NCBI GenBank assembly: GCA_016785225.1
Contig: JAFBJZ010000738.1
Span: 310,001 to 374,000 of the forward strand
Origin: Psettodes erumei
Taxonomy: Eukaryota; Chordata; Actinopteri; Pleuronectiformes; Psettodidae
Direction of reading: 5' to 3'
Length of the DNA stretch: 64,000 bases
Below, one piece after another: positions 51,101-64,000 of the stretch (position 1 is its first letter; each line of letters starts with the position of its first letter). A model generated the notes under the pieces. The model saw only the letters and a program-made list of their open reading frames with translations, had not been told where the DNA came from and did no database searches. A program made the translations under genes and the position numbers.

Positions 51101-54100
51101 ATTAACCAGTGGCAGCTCAGGTTATTTCCATTACTGTGGTTACTGACAGATGGCGGGGGTGGTGACAGTATCCGGCCCACTGTTGCATTACGAATCCAAC
51201 CTCCGCAAGACACAGCTGAGGAAAAATGACACCTTGCATATTATTTTCCAAAATCCCAAACTGTCACATCTATTCAATAGTAAATGAAGTTACTGACCGA
51301 CACACTGAGGTTCAGGAGTGCTCCAGCGTGGCTGTGTGGTGTTGACACATGTAGCCACCTCATGGCCACGAACCTGGAAGCCTGGATCACAGTGGAAGTG
51401 TGCCTGACCTCCAGGATGGATGTCTGTCACTGTCACGCCGCCGCCCTCAGGAGACAGGGGGAATGGGCAAGATAGCAGGAAGGCTGTAGATGGTGATGAG
51501 ACAGGAAGGGTTGTTTTTTTGTGAAATGGAAGATAAACAGTTGAGATAAAAGTCCAAAAAGGATCTTTTCCCTCCCACATTTTTACTCCACCCATCCATG
51601 TTCACTCGGGTTATCGTTCTCTCTTTCACCGTCAAAAGTCCTCTCATTTACAATTTTTCACAAAATTGCTTTACTGTTAAACAGACAGATATACTAAAAT
51701 ATAAAGTAAATGTGGTGCCATCGGTGGTTGGAAAGGAAAGTCATTACAGAAACCTGCAGCATTTACCTTGATAGTGGAGGCTGAACATGCCGTGGTTGGT
51801 CTGTCGACGACTGCGATAATGAATGTACACCTGATTGGTTGTACTGCGGATCACCTGACCCTCTCTCATCAGGGTCTCGTTGGCTAAAAGCTCTGGTCCT
51901 GTACCTCCACGCCCCATGATTGTTAGAGATTCTTCCTTAGACAGATTAACTTTTCTCACCTAGAGGGAAAAGAGGAAATAATGACATGCAACGTGTTCTG
52001 CAGGGTCAATGATAAGTTCACTTGCCAGATATTTCAGTACCAACTTTTATACAAACAGCCAAAACAGTATAACAGTCTTATTATTCAAATATTGCATCTT
52101 TAAGATGAACAGATGGTAAATATAAATAAAGATGTGATACTGTGTGAAATGGCCTGAACATTACATCACAATCAATCATTAGACCTAATTAGGTTTCTAC
52201 ATCAAAGGCACAAATTGTTGTTGCAAAAAATTCACCCGGTAAATCATTTAGAGTTCAGAAGCCTACATTATCAGTTACAATAAATTAACTTTGTCCATTT
52301 TACATTGGAAAAGTATATTATTTGAAAAGATTAATGTTCAATACCTGAATTTCCACACCATAACCTGCATACACAGTAATGCTGTAGGTGCACTCCAGAG
52401 GGGAAAAAGATGAAGATGATGAGGCAGGATCTGGTGACTCGACAACATCCTCCATCACAGAAAAAGTTGCATTGCACTGTACTGTGAAGAGAAGGAAAGG
52501 CATGAGAAAAGTAGGTATGCATGTCAACGTATTCACTGGTTGAGGAATGTGTAAAACCAGACATGCGTGTGTTTACAGATTGTTCTGACTTGACAGGTGA
52601 AATAAGTCATTACATTTAAAATGTAAATGACAGTTGTCATAGGAAGAAAAACACATACACAGAATTATAAGGATAATCTTTAGTGGCAACCAATAAACTA
52701 CCTAAAGTATCATTCCTCTCACCTTTCATCTTGGAAAATGTAGTGTGCTGTTGGAAGTCATACAAGACATAAAAATTGAATAAAAAAAGAAAAAAATATT
52801 GAATTAAAAGTACTTTTTAACAGTGAGTACTGGCTGAAGTGAAGTGCTGCCTTGGATGAAGCTGTGATGTATTCGATTGCCGCATATTAAATTATTTTAT
52901 TGACCACATTACTGACTGAAACTGCTGCTATGCTTCGGTAGAATCAAATTATTGACCACCACTCGATCAGGCAAACAATGAACAGAAACCAAAAAAAGTG
53001 TGAGCTAGAGGCATCAATAAGGGGAAAACAACTTACTGTCAGAGAGTCATCTGACAGTGTTAACTGAGCATGCAGACTGATGAATAAAAAATTTGGCCAC
53101 TCAAAGTAAAACCTCAAGCACTTTCTAAATATGGGCACAATTTGTGTGTATCAGATACAGTTGTATTTTGTCTCATAATTCTTTAAAGTCAGAGAGCTTA
53201 TAACAAATTGTGTCCACAACATACAATTTATGTTTTACAGATGAAGTTTTGTCAAAAAAGTTAAAAGTATTGTTTGGTGTTTTCGGAAATATGATTTCTT
53301 GCTTTCTTACAGAGAGTTAGGTGAGAAGATTTATACCACTCTCATTACTGTAAAGTAAAGCCAGCAGCCAATGTGAATCAGCTAAGCTTACTGTAAATAG
53401 AGGAAATGGGGAAACAGCTAGCCTATCTTCATCCAAAAGGGGAAAAAACTAACGGCACCTCAAAAACTCACCAATTAACTAGACTAGATCTTGGTTATTT
53501 AATACTCTACAAAGTGGAAAAGTATTTCTTTGCATATTTTTTGGCCCAAATGATCCCTGGGAAAACAATTATGTGTTGTTTTTACAGCACTTACCAGCAC
53601 AAGTAACGTGTTGAAAATTGTATATATATACAGCATGTGTGTGTCATTTTCTTTACAAGCAATATTCTAGAGTAACCTGTTGCTGTTTCACCATTAATAT
53701 TTTATGTGTTTCATGTTACCTTGTCTGTCAAGTGATCTCCTTGTTAGTCTTTCTTCAGAGAGTCAGAGAGTACAAATGACTGAACTCCCAAACGGGAACC
53801 AAAGAAATTCAGTAGGAATTTCTTGTCACTGCTGGTGCCAGCAAAATTTGTTCAGGCATTTTATCACAGCACTTTAGCAGAACCATATTAATCAATAAAC
53901 AAACCCCAACTAGGGAAGAATCAAGCGGTGGTGTGCAAGTACCTGGCATGTGCATTGTGGTTATCGTGGTTGTGGTGATCAAAGTGGTGGTTGTCTCCTC
54001 CTCTAAGGGCAGCAAAGACATGGGATTCCTTGATCCTGTCTGGCTGGCAGCAGAAGAGGAACTTAAAGCTGTGGTGAGTAGCCCTGGTGATATGGCTGTG

Positions 54101-54565
54101 GCTGCTGACTCAGTTTGCCCAAGCCCAGGCACAGCCTGTGTCGGGTTGGTTGTGGTACCTGCAAAGTCCCAAACTTCATTCAATGTGCATCATTTCCAAT
54201 AAGCAGTCACCAGAATCACACTGTAGCTGTATAACCTAAGCCATAAAGGCCTGTCTTAATGTACCTGTGCCTGCAGAAGACCGTCCTAAGTATTCCTTAC
54301 TCTGCAGGGCAGCATGAATCAGATCACCCAGTGGGTATGAATCTTGGGTTGATGTTGGTGGTGTATCAGGCTCAGGAGTCATAAAACGCATCCCTGAAAT
54401 AGCCAGGGCCTATTATTATTTTTGGTATTTTAAAAAACAATATGATAACAAACCTAGTTAAGAGGGCATAGCCAGTAAGCTGTAATGAAAATAAGTAATT
54501 TTCCCATGAAGTCTGCATTAGTCCATTTTCTGATGGGAAAACAAATGTGCATACAATAGCCAACA

Positions 54566-54621
<56 letters not shown>

Positions 54622-54684
54622 GTTACCTGAAACGAGGTGGCTCATGGTGACATACAGCATCACAGCAAAGCGTGTGAACCCCAT
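45173..54684 (-). CDS. sez6l2: Seizure-related 6 homolog-like 2, CUB/sushi type I membrane protein (895 aa)
   Basis: 18 coding exons, 5' to 3': 54627-54684, 54265-54393, 53943-54158, 52345-52481, 51767-51959, 51299-51483, 51032-51215, 50248-50411, 49655-49849, 48428-48566, 47760-47956, 47368-47572, 46744-46938, 46471-46662, 46156-46194, 45714-45831, 45419-45530, 45173-45202; total 2688 nt. It is a neuronal cell-surface protein. Order: signal peptide (MGFTRFAVMLYVTMSHLVS), Thr/Ser/Pro-rich stalk ending TTLITTTTITTMHMP, CUB1 (about 136-244), sushi1 (245-306), CUB2 (307-422), sushi2 (423-487), CUB3 (488-599), sushi3-5 (600-796), one membrane helix (about 826-848, IALAIILPIILVILLIGG) and a short cytoplasmic tail. 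The tail, SYSPITVESDFNNPLYEAG plus DTREYEVSI, is diagnostic of the SEZ6 family and holds an NPxY endocytosis motif. SEZ6L2 is chosen over SEZ6/SEZ6L by length, tail and neighbours. Confidence 0.95.
46348..46392. repeat. Perfect inverted repeat, 22-bp arms, 1-nt spacer
   Basis: Arm 46348-46369 (CTTGAAACATTTCATTCCCTGA begins here) is exactly complementary to 46371-46392, with only C46370 between. It lies in the sez6l2 intron between exons 46471-46662 and 46156-46194, about 78 bp past the donor. Confidence 0.95.
47005..47210 (+). repeat. Interspersed repeat, copy 1 (in sez6l2 intron)
   Basis: It shares TTTGGGAAAT, AGATTAATACCACTCT, TAGCTTGGCT-like and AACAAATTAATTAAC-like segments in the same order as the copy at 53265-53600. 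I recognise the pattern as a repeat family common in percomorph fish genomes. The family name is unknown to me. Confidence 0.55.
53265..53600 (+). repeat. Interspersed repeat, copy 2 (in sez6l2 intron)
   Basis: It contains TTTCGGAAATATG, GAGAAGATTTATACCACTCT, GGGGAAACAGCTAGCCTATC, CTCACCAATTAACTAGAC and a downstream extension. Same family and orientation as the 47.0-kb copy, and longer. Confidence 0.6.
54570..54619. repeat. (CA)n microsatellite
   Basis: About 25 CA units directly after the donor of sez6l2 coding exon 1 (within 8 nt), so a TG run opens the intron in gene sense. Confidence 0.95.
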
Positions 54685-55456
54685 GGCTTTGAATGAAACT
54701 GGATGACCTGGGAAGGTTAAAGTGAGCACATTGATTAGCAAACTATTACCAATCAAATCAATTACCGTGCCCTGTACTGTTATATAGTTGAGTATATTAG
54801 TATCTTATAATTAATGCAGGAGGTAGAGAAACACTCCCTGCTAACTGGGGTGGTAATGAATAGCAGAATTATTAATCATATCATTGATTATCCTCTCGTA
54901 TTTCAGATAATGATCAGATGTTTACATCACAGGCCACAATGACTGAGATTAGAGGATCATTGCGATTTGATACTGTAAAAGCTACTAAGCTCCACATAGC
55001 TGTAAAATATCCATCCAGTTTATGCAGTATGAAAACATTAATAACAATTTAATAAAAGTTATGTGTACGGGTCTTGGAAAAAGGACCACATACTCATTGC
55101 ACACGGTAGGGGGTTAAATATTCAGGCTTCTCACAAACCTGCAACAACATGCCCGAAAATGCGCTATTTCTAAATTCAGCAAAGGAGACTATCCTCGCCG
55201 CAGGTAGACACTCAACCTTATTCTATGATCAACCTGTTAATAGGACCCAATGTGTCATTGTGTTATTCGAGGCGTTTCCTCGGTGAAAATGCCAGCCTGG
55301 TGTGTGACAAAATGATGGGGCTATACGAGGCAGCATCACTCGCACCTCCCCCGGCCCTCTTTGTGCGGAGGACGATTTTGGCATCAGTCATCACCAGGCT
55401 AAGTGTGACACCGACATCCATTTAAGCAACGCAATAAAAATGTGCCTGCCTCTTAC

Positions 55457-55550
55457 CTCCGTCCTGCAGACTGCGTCCCGTGTTCCTTTCCCTCGGCCGT
55501 ATCCTGTTGCTCTAGGATCCGAGAACACCGCGGGGTTTGTGCTGGTGAGA
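55457..55550 (-). other. Probable 5' untranslated exon of sez6l2
   Basis: The left limit is set by a consensus donor. The right limit is approximate and lies inside the CpG-rich block. There is no start codon in the sez6l2 frame here; the first is in the next exon. Confidence 0.5.
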
Positions 55551-56214
55551 TGCCCCTAGCTGGTTACCGTGTGGTTGACGCATTCGGCTATGATGTGAGG
55601 GCATTTGCGTTGCTGCTTCAAATGCACTCTAGTGGCCGCACGCGGTAACTGCAGCGGCGCGCGGCAAAAAGCCACATTTTGTGTCGGGGGGGTTTGAGGA
55701 GCTGTCCGCCAGCACTGTGCTCAAGTGTGTCCGACACAGCGTTACACGGTATATTTCAAGGTAATCAGAGAGGGATATGAGATGCGGTACGCAGTGGGTA
55801 AATATCTTTCCTCATGTCAAGGCCAGCATGTGCCATATGGTATGCATGGCGAACATTTGTGTGCCGTGGTGTCCCGATACGGGCGAATATTTGCGCTAAC
55901 ATGAGCAAGCGGAGCAGTGGCAGCAGGCGCAGAGCAAAAACAAAATGAATGTTGAAGCGACTGGAAGCAAAACAATCACAATTTATGGAACACCTTTAAA
56001 GCTTGGCCACGCTGTGGCCAATAGGTGTTTCCAGGAGGCAGTTTCATCACTTGACATGTATGCAACCACGAAACGAATCCGCTGGAATAAGCCTATTAGG
56101 AAAGAGCCCTCCCACCTCGAACACGTCTGCATGCACGCACACACACTCATGTTTTGTGCATGTGGGTAACAGTACAAGCAAACCCTCCAAGTCTGTCTGA
56201 CTATGTATGTCTCT

Positions 56215-56217
<3 letters not shown>

Positions 56218-56259
<42 letters not shown>
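56218..56259. repeat. (CA)n microsatellite
   Basis: About 21 CA units between sez6l2 and asphd1. Confidence 0.95.
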
Positions 56260-56261
<2 letters not shown>

Positions 56262-56564
56262 TCCTTTTCAACTAACAGGAGAAGGAGCACTAGCCTATAG
56301 AGTACATGACAAGGGTTTGTATAAAGACAGCGATCACATTTACACAACGGGTGGAGATGATACAGAAAAGTATTGGATGGTTTTTAGTTAACTAGAGGAA
56401 GTTATGAGTAGGTGGAAAGTCATGGTATGTTTTCAGATATTGCCTGCTGTGTTTAGCTATATGTCCACAGCTAGTTTGCGATGAGCCAAAGATCAGGACT
56501 TGAAAAACACCCATACCCGCTCAGTGAGGGACAGGAAACTTGTCCTTAATGTTTCACTACTTCA

Positions 56565-56642
56565 TTCCAATTGCATGCTGGGATAGGCCTCAGCTCCCTG
56601 TGACGCTGCAGGGGATTAAAGTAAAGAAAATAAATGAATGAG
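56565..56642 (+). mobile_element. Degenerate SINE / L2-type LINE 3' tail
   Basis: TGCTGGGATAGGCCTCAGCT, followed by GTGACGCTGCAGGGGATTAA and AAATGAATGAG, matches the shared 3' end of fish V-SINE/L2-type retroposons (GGGATAGGCTCCAGC, GTGACCCT, GGATAA, then ATGAATGA-like units). No tRNA-like head is recognisable upstream. Identification is by memory of the consensus. Confidence 0.6.
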
Positions 56643-56657
56643 TTGGCTGTTTGAAAG

Positions 56658-56741
56658 CAGATCTTGTGTGAGCAAGCAAAGGGCAGTCCATTGCCAGTGC
56701 AACTGCAATGGACTGCCCTTTGCTTGCTCACACAAGATCTG
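56658..56741. repeat. Perfect inverted repeat, 37-bp arms, 10-nt loop
   Basis: 56658-56694 (starting CAGATCTTGTGTGAGCAAGC) is exactly complementary to 56705-56741. The loop is 56695-56704. There are no mismatches, so the structure is young or maintained. It lies 16 bp past the SINE-like tail and about 300 bp before the asphd1 acceptor. Confidence 0.96.
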
Positions 56742-57054
56742 TAAGACCCAAAATAATGTTTTTTGCACCGCAGGAAAGACCTATTACTACTGCTATTTAT
56801 GAAGGAAATTAAGAAAAAATAACACTAATTTAAAGACATCACCATCAAGGCTAACACAAGGACGAGAAAGTCTGGAAACAAATGTAAAATTAGTTTCAGT
56901 GCTGTAAAAAGACATACATACATATTAATTTATGGAAATACTTATTGTGAGATAATTTGCAGTAATTTGCCATATTACACATATATAGTGTATGTATAAG
57001 CATAACCTCTCAATCTCTTTCTATTGCAGTATTTTAGTCTCACAAATTTAGAGG

Positions 57055-59575
57055 ATGTACTGGTCAATGAACACACTGCCCTTGCCTCTGTATGTCGAAC
57101 TGGGTGTCCATTCACTGAGTGGCCTTCTGTGGACACTACTCCTCCTGTTTCTGTGGCACTGTTATCGGATGGGCTCTGACCTGCCAATCCCAGGCCATGC
57201 ACATGCTGGAAAGCTCAAGTCAGGCTCAAGGCGGTCCATGATGTCCCGTGGTGGTACATGTGCTGGAACGAAGTGTAGTGCACGATCCAAGCTGTCAAGG
57301 AGTGATCAAATTACCCCCTTTATTCCCATGGAAACAGAGGAAGACGAGGAGCATGGACAGGGTTACCTCACCCCTGTGCTGAGTCATGCCTTGTTCCCAG
57401 CTCAAGCATCTGCAGAAGCCAAAAAACTCTACGCAGCACTGCAAGAGTATGCCAAACGCTACAGTTGGGTGGGCATGGGCCGGATTCATAAGGGCCTCCG
57501 TGAGCAGGTACATCTTGAGTAAATCTTGATGAGTTGTTCAAAAATGTATTCGGCCACATTACATTTCATCGTGGTCTTAGATTTGTTTTCATAGCATGCA
57601 TAACTTCATAATGTTGTAGGGAAAAGTAGGAAGTAGGAACACCTCCTTTGGAACAGTTTGTGTTCAAGGGTAAGCTGTGGAGGAAGGAAACATTGTCAAG
57701 AATTAATCATTGATTTTTCATTGTCACTTTAGGTCAGACTAAATGATCACTCCACTATACAGAAGCCTCATCTGTTCTTCCTGCCAGATGTCCCAAGTGT
57801 TCCTTTCTTCCCACGTGATGCTCATCGACATGACATTGAAGTCTTGGAAGCAAACTACCCTGTTATCTTGGCTGAATTCCAGGCTGTGTACCAGTGGGGC
57901 ATTGACTCAAAACTAGGTTGGACCTGTCTGGGACCAAAGGTACATAGTCTTTTGGGGCCACTGTTGGAAAGGAACAGTGCAAGAATATATGAAAAAAAGG
58001 TTTTTGGTTTCCAAGCTTTTAAAACACACCATTGGTTTCTTTGGCTCAAGAACTCAAAATACATAGAATATCTAAAATCAAAAGTTTCCTTCTGTTTGTT
58101 GCATAACTGTATGACCCAAGTGCTTTGGTTTCACTCCTCTATTTTCACATGTGCAACAAATTTTAAGAAAAGTATAATATTTCTGTTGGTAATCGACATT
58201 GTTCCTTTTTTATCGACCTATCTGGTAATTAAGATCATATACTGTAGATAAAATTAATAAATGGGGGAATTGATTGACCCTGATTCATTCTGATCTACAG
58301 TATGTATCTCATTTGAATCATTTGTTAATTGAAGGCCATTGTCTCTTTCAGGGACAGGCAGTGTTTCCTTTGTATAGTGCAGGTGTCTGTGTGGCAGGAA
58401 ACTGCCGTGCTTGTCCCCGCACCTACCGGATACTTCTCTCCCTACGTACATTTATAAGCAGCAACTCATTGGGATCTGCTGGATTTTGGCTAATGGGGCC
58501 CGGAGCTATTTTGGGGAGTTCATATGGACCCACCAATACACGGCTTCGTTGTCATCTTGGTGAGTAATTATACTCATTGTGGTTTACTTGTCTGCATTCA
58601 TCTGTGTCTGACTCTTGCAAGCAAAATTTGCTCCAATTCACTCAACATTATGATCCACAAAATGATCACATTATATGGATGAAAATTGTAAACTCTATTC
58701 TAAAATACATATTCTTTCTTCCCCTTGTAGTCAGTTAGGAGTCCCCCCATCAAATGGAGGGCATTCCTTGACTGACTTTAAAAGTGATTATCTACTAAAA
58801 TAGGAGGCTACAATAGATGCCAGAAACTCTTACAAAACTTAAAAAAAAGACAAATCAAGGCACATCATGGCTTTGAACCCATAAAGCACATCTGCAAATG
58901 AATATACAATATATAATGACTAAAATCACTTAAGGAAATATGCAAAATAATATAAACTCAGTATTACAATACAGGGCACTCTGGGACACTTTAAAACCAT
59001 TCTCATGCAACTAATATACTGTTGTCAGGTTCAAAAATAACCTGATGAAATACTAAACCACTGCAAAATGTGGTACTTTGTGGGCCAAGGTGGCCCCTTA
59101 GCCCATTTTGTAATATGATCTGTCTGGCTATAATCCTCTCTGTTTTAAACACAGACAGGATTGGAGTCTCTGCCCTCCATAGCTGATGAAAAACATAATG
59201 TTCAGTAAGCAAAGTATAAAACAGACTTCACTTTTGCAGGTCTGAAGACTCCACCCTCATGTGAACTGGTGGTGGGAGGGGAGCCTCAGTGCTGGTCAGA
59301 GGGACACTGCCTGCTGGTTGATGATTCGTTTCTTCACACTGTCTCCCACAAGGGTTAGTGAATCATAAACAACTTTGAGAAACTAATTTTACTGCAATTT
59401 GGGACTATACATAGTATGAAATGGGTGGCACATTTACCTAAAATTATATCTGTCTGTTTTTGAAGGGCCTCCAGATGCTGGACCCCGTGTCATCTTGAGT
59501 GTGGACCTCTGGCATCCAAATGTGGCTGCAGCAGAGAGACAAGCTTTGGACTTCATGTTCAGCCCTGACTTCTGA
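57055..59575 (+). CDS. asphd1: Aspartate beta-hydroxylase domain-containing protein 1 (363 aa)
   Basis: Five plus-strand exons: 57055-57507, 57733-57939, 58352-58559, 59240-59353 and 59466-59575, summing to 1092 nt. The protein is predicted to be single-pass membrane-anchored: a hydrophobic segment SLSGLLWTLLLLFLWHCY lies at about residues 17-34. The C-terminal half is an Asp/Asn beta-hydroxylase (2-oxoglutarate/iron oxygenase) domain: LYSAGVCVAGNCRACPRTY, then TNTRLRCHLGL, and the metal-site region VDDSFLHTVSH with VDLWHPNV. The two histidines equivalent to the ASPH iron ligands appear retained. The cellular substrate is not established. The first coding exon begins with acceptor TTGCAG at 57024-57029, so a leader exon lies upstream. 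Head-to-head arrangement with sez6l2 is as in mammals. Slightly shorter than human (about 390 aa), mostly in the N-terminal linker. Confidence 0.95.
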
Positions 59576-62490
<2,915 letters not shown>

Positions 62491-63161
62491 TTATTTCTGT
62501 GACATCATTTTCACAAACTCTGTAAAGAGAAAGAAAAAATATTGATAAGCAGATAATGATTGATTCTCAGATGTTTTTATTGAGCCTTACCAATGAGACA
62601 GCATGCACAAGACCCTATTAGTGGTACACGGAAATGGAACACAGCAATTATAAATGTACTTAATTGGGCCTATGGTTGAGAAAAGTCCACTTGACATCAA
62701 AGTAAAATGACTCTTAACTTTAACAACTTTATTGCCTGTGTATTTGTGTTTGCGTGTACTCACCCTCAAAGTCAACTGTTCCATCTCCATTGTTGTCAGC
62801 TTCTCGGACCACTGCATCAATTTCATTTTTGCTGGTTTGTTCACCGAGTAACTTTACCATGGCATGTCTCAGCTCATCCGATGTGATAGAACCATCACCA
62901 TCTATATCAAACTGTAGGAAATGGAAAGAAGAAAACTAAATATTCAATTTATTGCAATTACAACATAATGCTATTAGCTTTTACAGTATGTTCATTGAAT
63001 GTCCACCATGTGGTGCCAAAGACCAAAAAGAGAGATGCTTGTTGAGCTCACCTCTCTGAATGCTTCTTTAAGTTCCTTCAACCCAATCATCCCTGCAGTT
63101 TCAGCCAGAAGCTTTGGGGTCATTAGTTCCACAAAATCATCAAAGTCCACCCGTCCTCCCA
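62491..63161 (-). CDS. cabp5: Calcium-binding protein 5-like, EF-hand sensor (C-terminal half)
   Basis: Three minus-strand exons are seen: 63052-63161, 62764-62911 and 62491-62519 (stop). The 5' exons are off the right edge. CaBP proteins are calmodulin-like sensors that modulate calcium channels, in the retina for CaBP5. Visible: the end of EF-hand 2 (GGRVDFDDFVELM), the linker TPKLLAETAGMIG that is specific to CaBP5-type members, EF-hand 3 with a full calcium loop (DIDGDGSITSDE), and EF-hand 4 (DNNGDGTVDFEE) with tail FVKMMSQK. Both loops keep all ligand positions. Calmodulin is excluded by the PKLLAETA linker. CABP1, 2 or 4 are less similar in that linker. Confidence 0.85.
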
Positions 63162-64000
63162 CTGTGATAAGACACATAATATAACTATTATAACTTCTGT
63201 ATAAGCAGGTAGTAGTCAGAAAACACAGTTTTTTCAGACCACTTATCTTCTTTGCTTTAAATTAACAACTGTCAGGTTAGTTATTTTTTTAATATGATAA
63301 TTCAATGTATCATAACATATATTATGTTGTGAAGATTTACTTCAGATACTAACATACAGAGACCCAGCTGACCATATAATTATATTAAGCTTCCCTTATG
63401 ATAGTAAATGCAAATAAACGGCTCAGGAGACACAGAACCCACAAGACACATTTCCTGAAACTTTCAGGACAATAACTACTGTCAGTATATTACAGTATTC
63501 AGTAATTTGTCACGTTAAAACAGTTAAGGTTGTTTATTTCCAATGATTTCTTTTTGAAGTGAAAGTATAAATTTTTTTTTAAAGATTCTCTCAAAATGTA
63601 CTTGTTACTGTTATGTATTTCCAAATAATTAAAGTAAAAATGAAAAAAATTCATTTTTGTTAATTTTTTCCAAATTTGTTTAAGGGTACGTCACAGGTCT
63701 TCTGGTCAGCTACTATGCATCAAAGTAACTATATTCTGGCAAATAAATAAATAGATAAATTACATGCTGATTTCCTAATGCATATTCTTTCATGGTGTGC
63801 TTTTGAAGGGGCCAAGTACAGCCTTGGTGGTAATAAATAGAATGTTTTCATTGTAACCAGTGAAAACACATTTAAAAACAGTCTTTATTGTATCTAGGTT
63901 GCATCTATAATGCCCATTAAAAGAATGGATTAAAGTTTTCATCAGTTCATTAAATTAAAGGGTCCACTCCAATATGGCATGTAGTAATAGCGCATTAATA
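63162..64000 (-). other. Intron of the cabp5-like gene reaching the right edge
   Basis: No EF-hand-1 or N-terminal exon is recognisable. AT-rich with T runs. Confidence 0.5.

Larger units (their letters stand above)
54708..57029. promoter_or_regulatory. Divergent promoter region sez6l2 / asphd1
   Basis: The two genes point away from each other. A strong donor at 55448-55456 (minus strand GTAAGAGGC) marks a sez6l2 5' untranslated exon from 55457 to about 55550. It pairs with the acceptor at 54708 upstream of the ATG. 55.1-55.7 kb is visibly CpG-rich and is the likely promoter core. The asphd1 leader exon lies somewhere rightwards. A CA repeat, a SINE-like tail and a perfect hairpin occupy 56.2-56.75 kb. 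Confidence 0.5.

Noticed and set aside
57844..58251. 135-codon plus-strand frame with a hydrophobic end
   Set aside because: It reads through the asphd1 exon 2 donor into the intron; only the part to 57939 is coding.

Overview
This is a ray-finned fish (teleost) nuclear genomic window. It carries ten protein-coding genes with short GT-AG introns, vertebrate-specific families, many CA microsatellites, and fish-type DNA-transposon and SINE debris. I built the gene models by eye: splice sites were chosen so that reading phase is kept and the joined protein matches the family. Summed coding lengths divide by three in every complete model. The exact species cannot be told from this window.

Layout. 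1-5.1 kb (-): 5' part of an slc6a16-like transporter that runs off the left edge. 8.0-12.0 kb (+): eps8l1-like actin/SH3 adaptor without a visible PTB domain. 13.7-15.6 kb (-): nme4, mitochondrial nucleoside diphosphate kinase, converging on eps8l1. 17.5-28.4 kb (-): xpo6, the actin-profilin exportin, 24 coding exons. 30.7-32.3 kb (-): antkmt. 33.5-37.0 kb (-): hirip3, a histone chaperone. 37.2-37.9 kb: a hAT-like non-autonomous transposon with a perfect 8-bp target duplication and an internal minisatellite. 39.7-43.1 kb (-): kctd13. 43.9-55.5 kb (-): sez6l2. 57.0-60.3 kb (+): asphd1, head-to-head with sez6l2. 62.5 kb to the right edge (-): cabp5-like calcium sensor, its 5' end off the window.

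The genes do not form a pathway or operon; they are a syntenic block. From memory of the human map, xpo6, hirip3, kctd13, sez6l2 and asphd1 correspond to 16p11.2, nme4 and antkmt to 16p13.3, and slc6a16, eps8l1 and cabp5 to 19q13. The window therefore interleaves neighbourhoods that are separate in mammals.

I found no evidence of a new enzymatic or defence system. The less ordinary signals are structural: the hAT element about 130 bp upstream of hirip3, two perfect inverted repeats (22-bp arms at 46.35 kb, 37-bp arms at 56.66 kb), a GAA microsatellite acting as a splice-acceptor pyrimidine tract, the missing PTB domain of the eps8l1-like gene, and a cluster of AACGTTAGC-like words at the xpo6 promoter.
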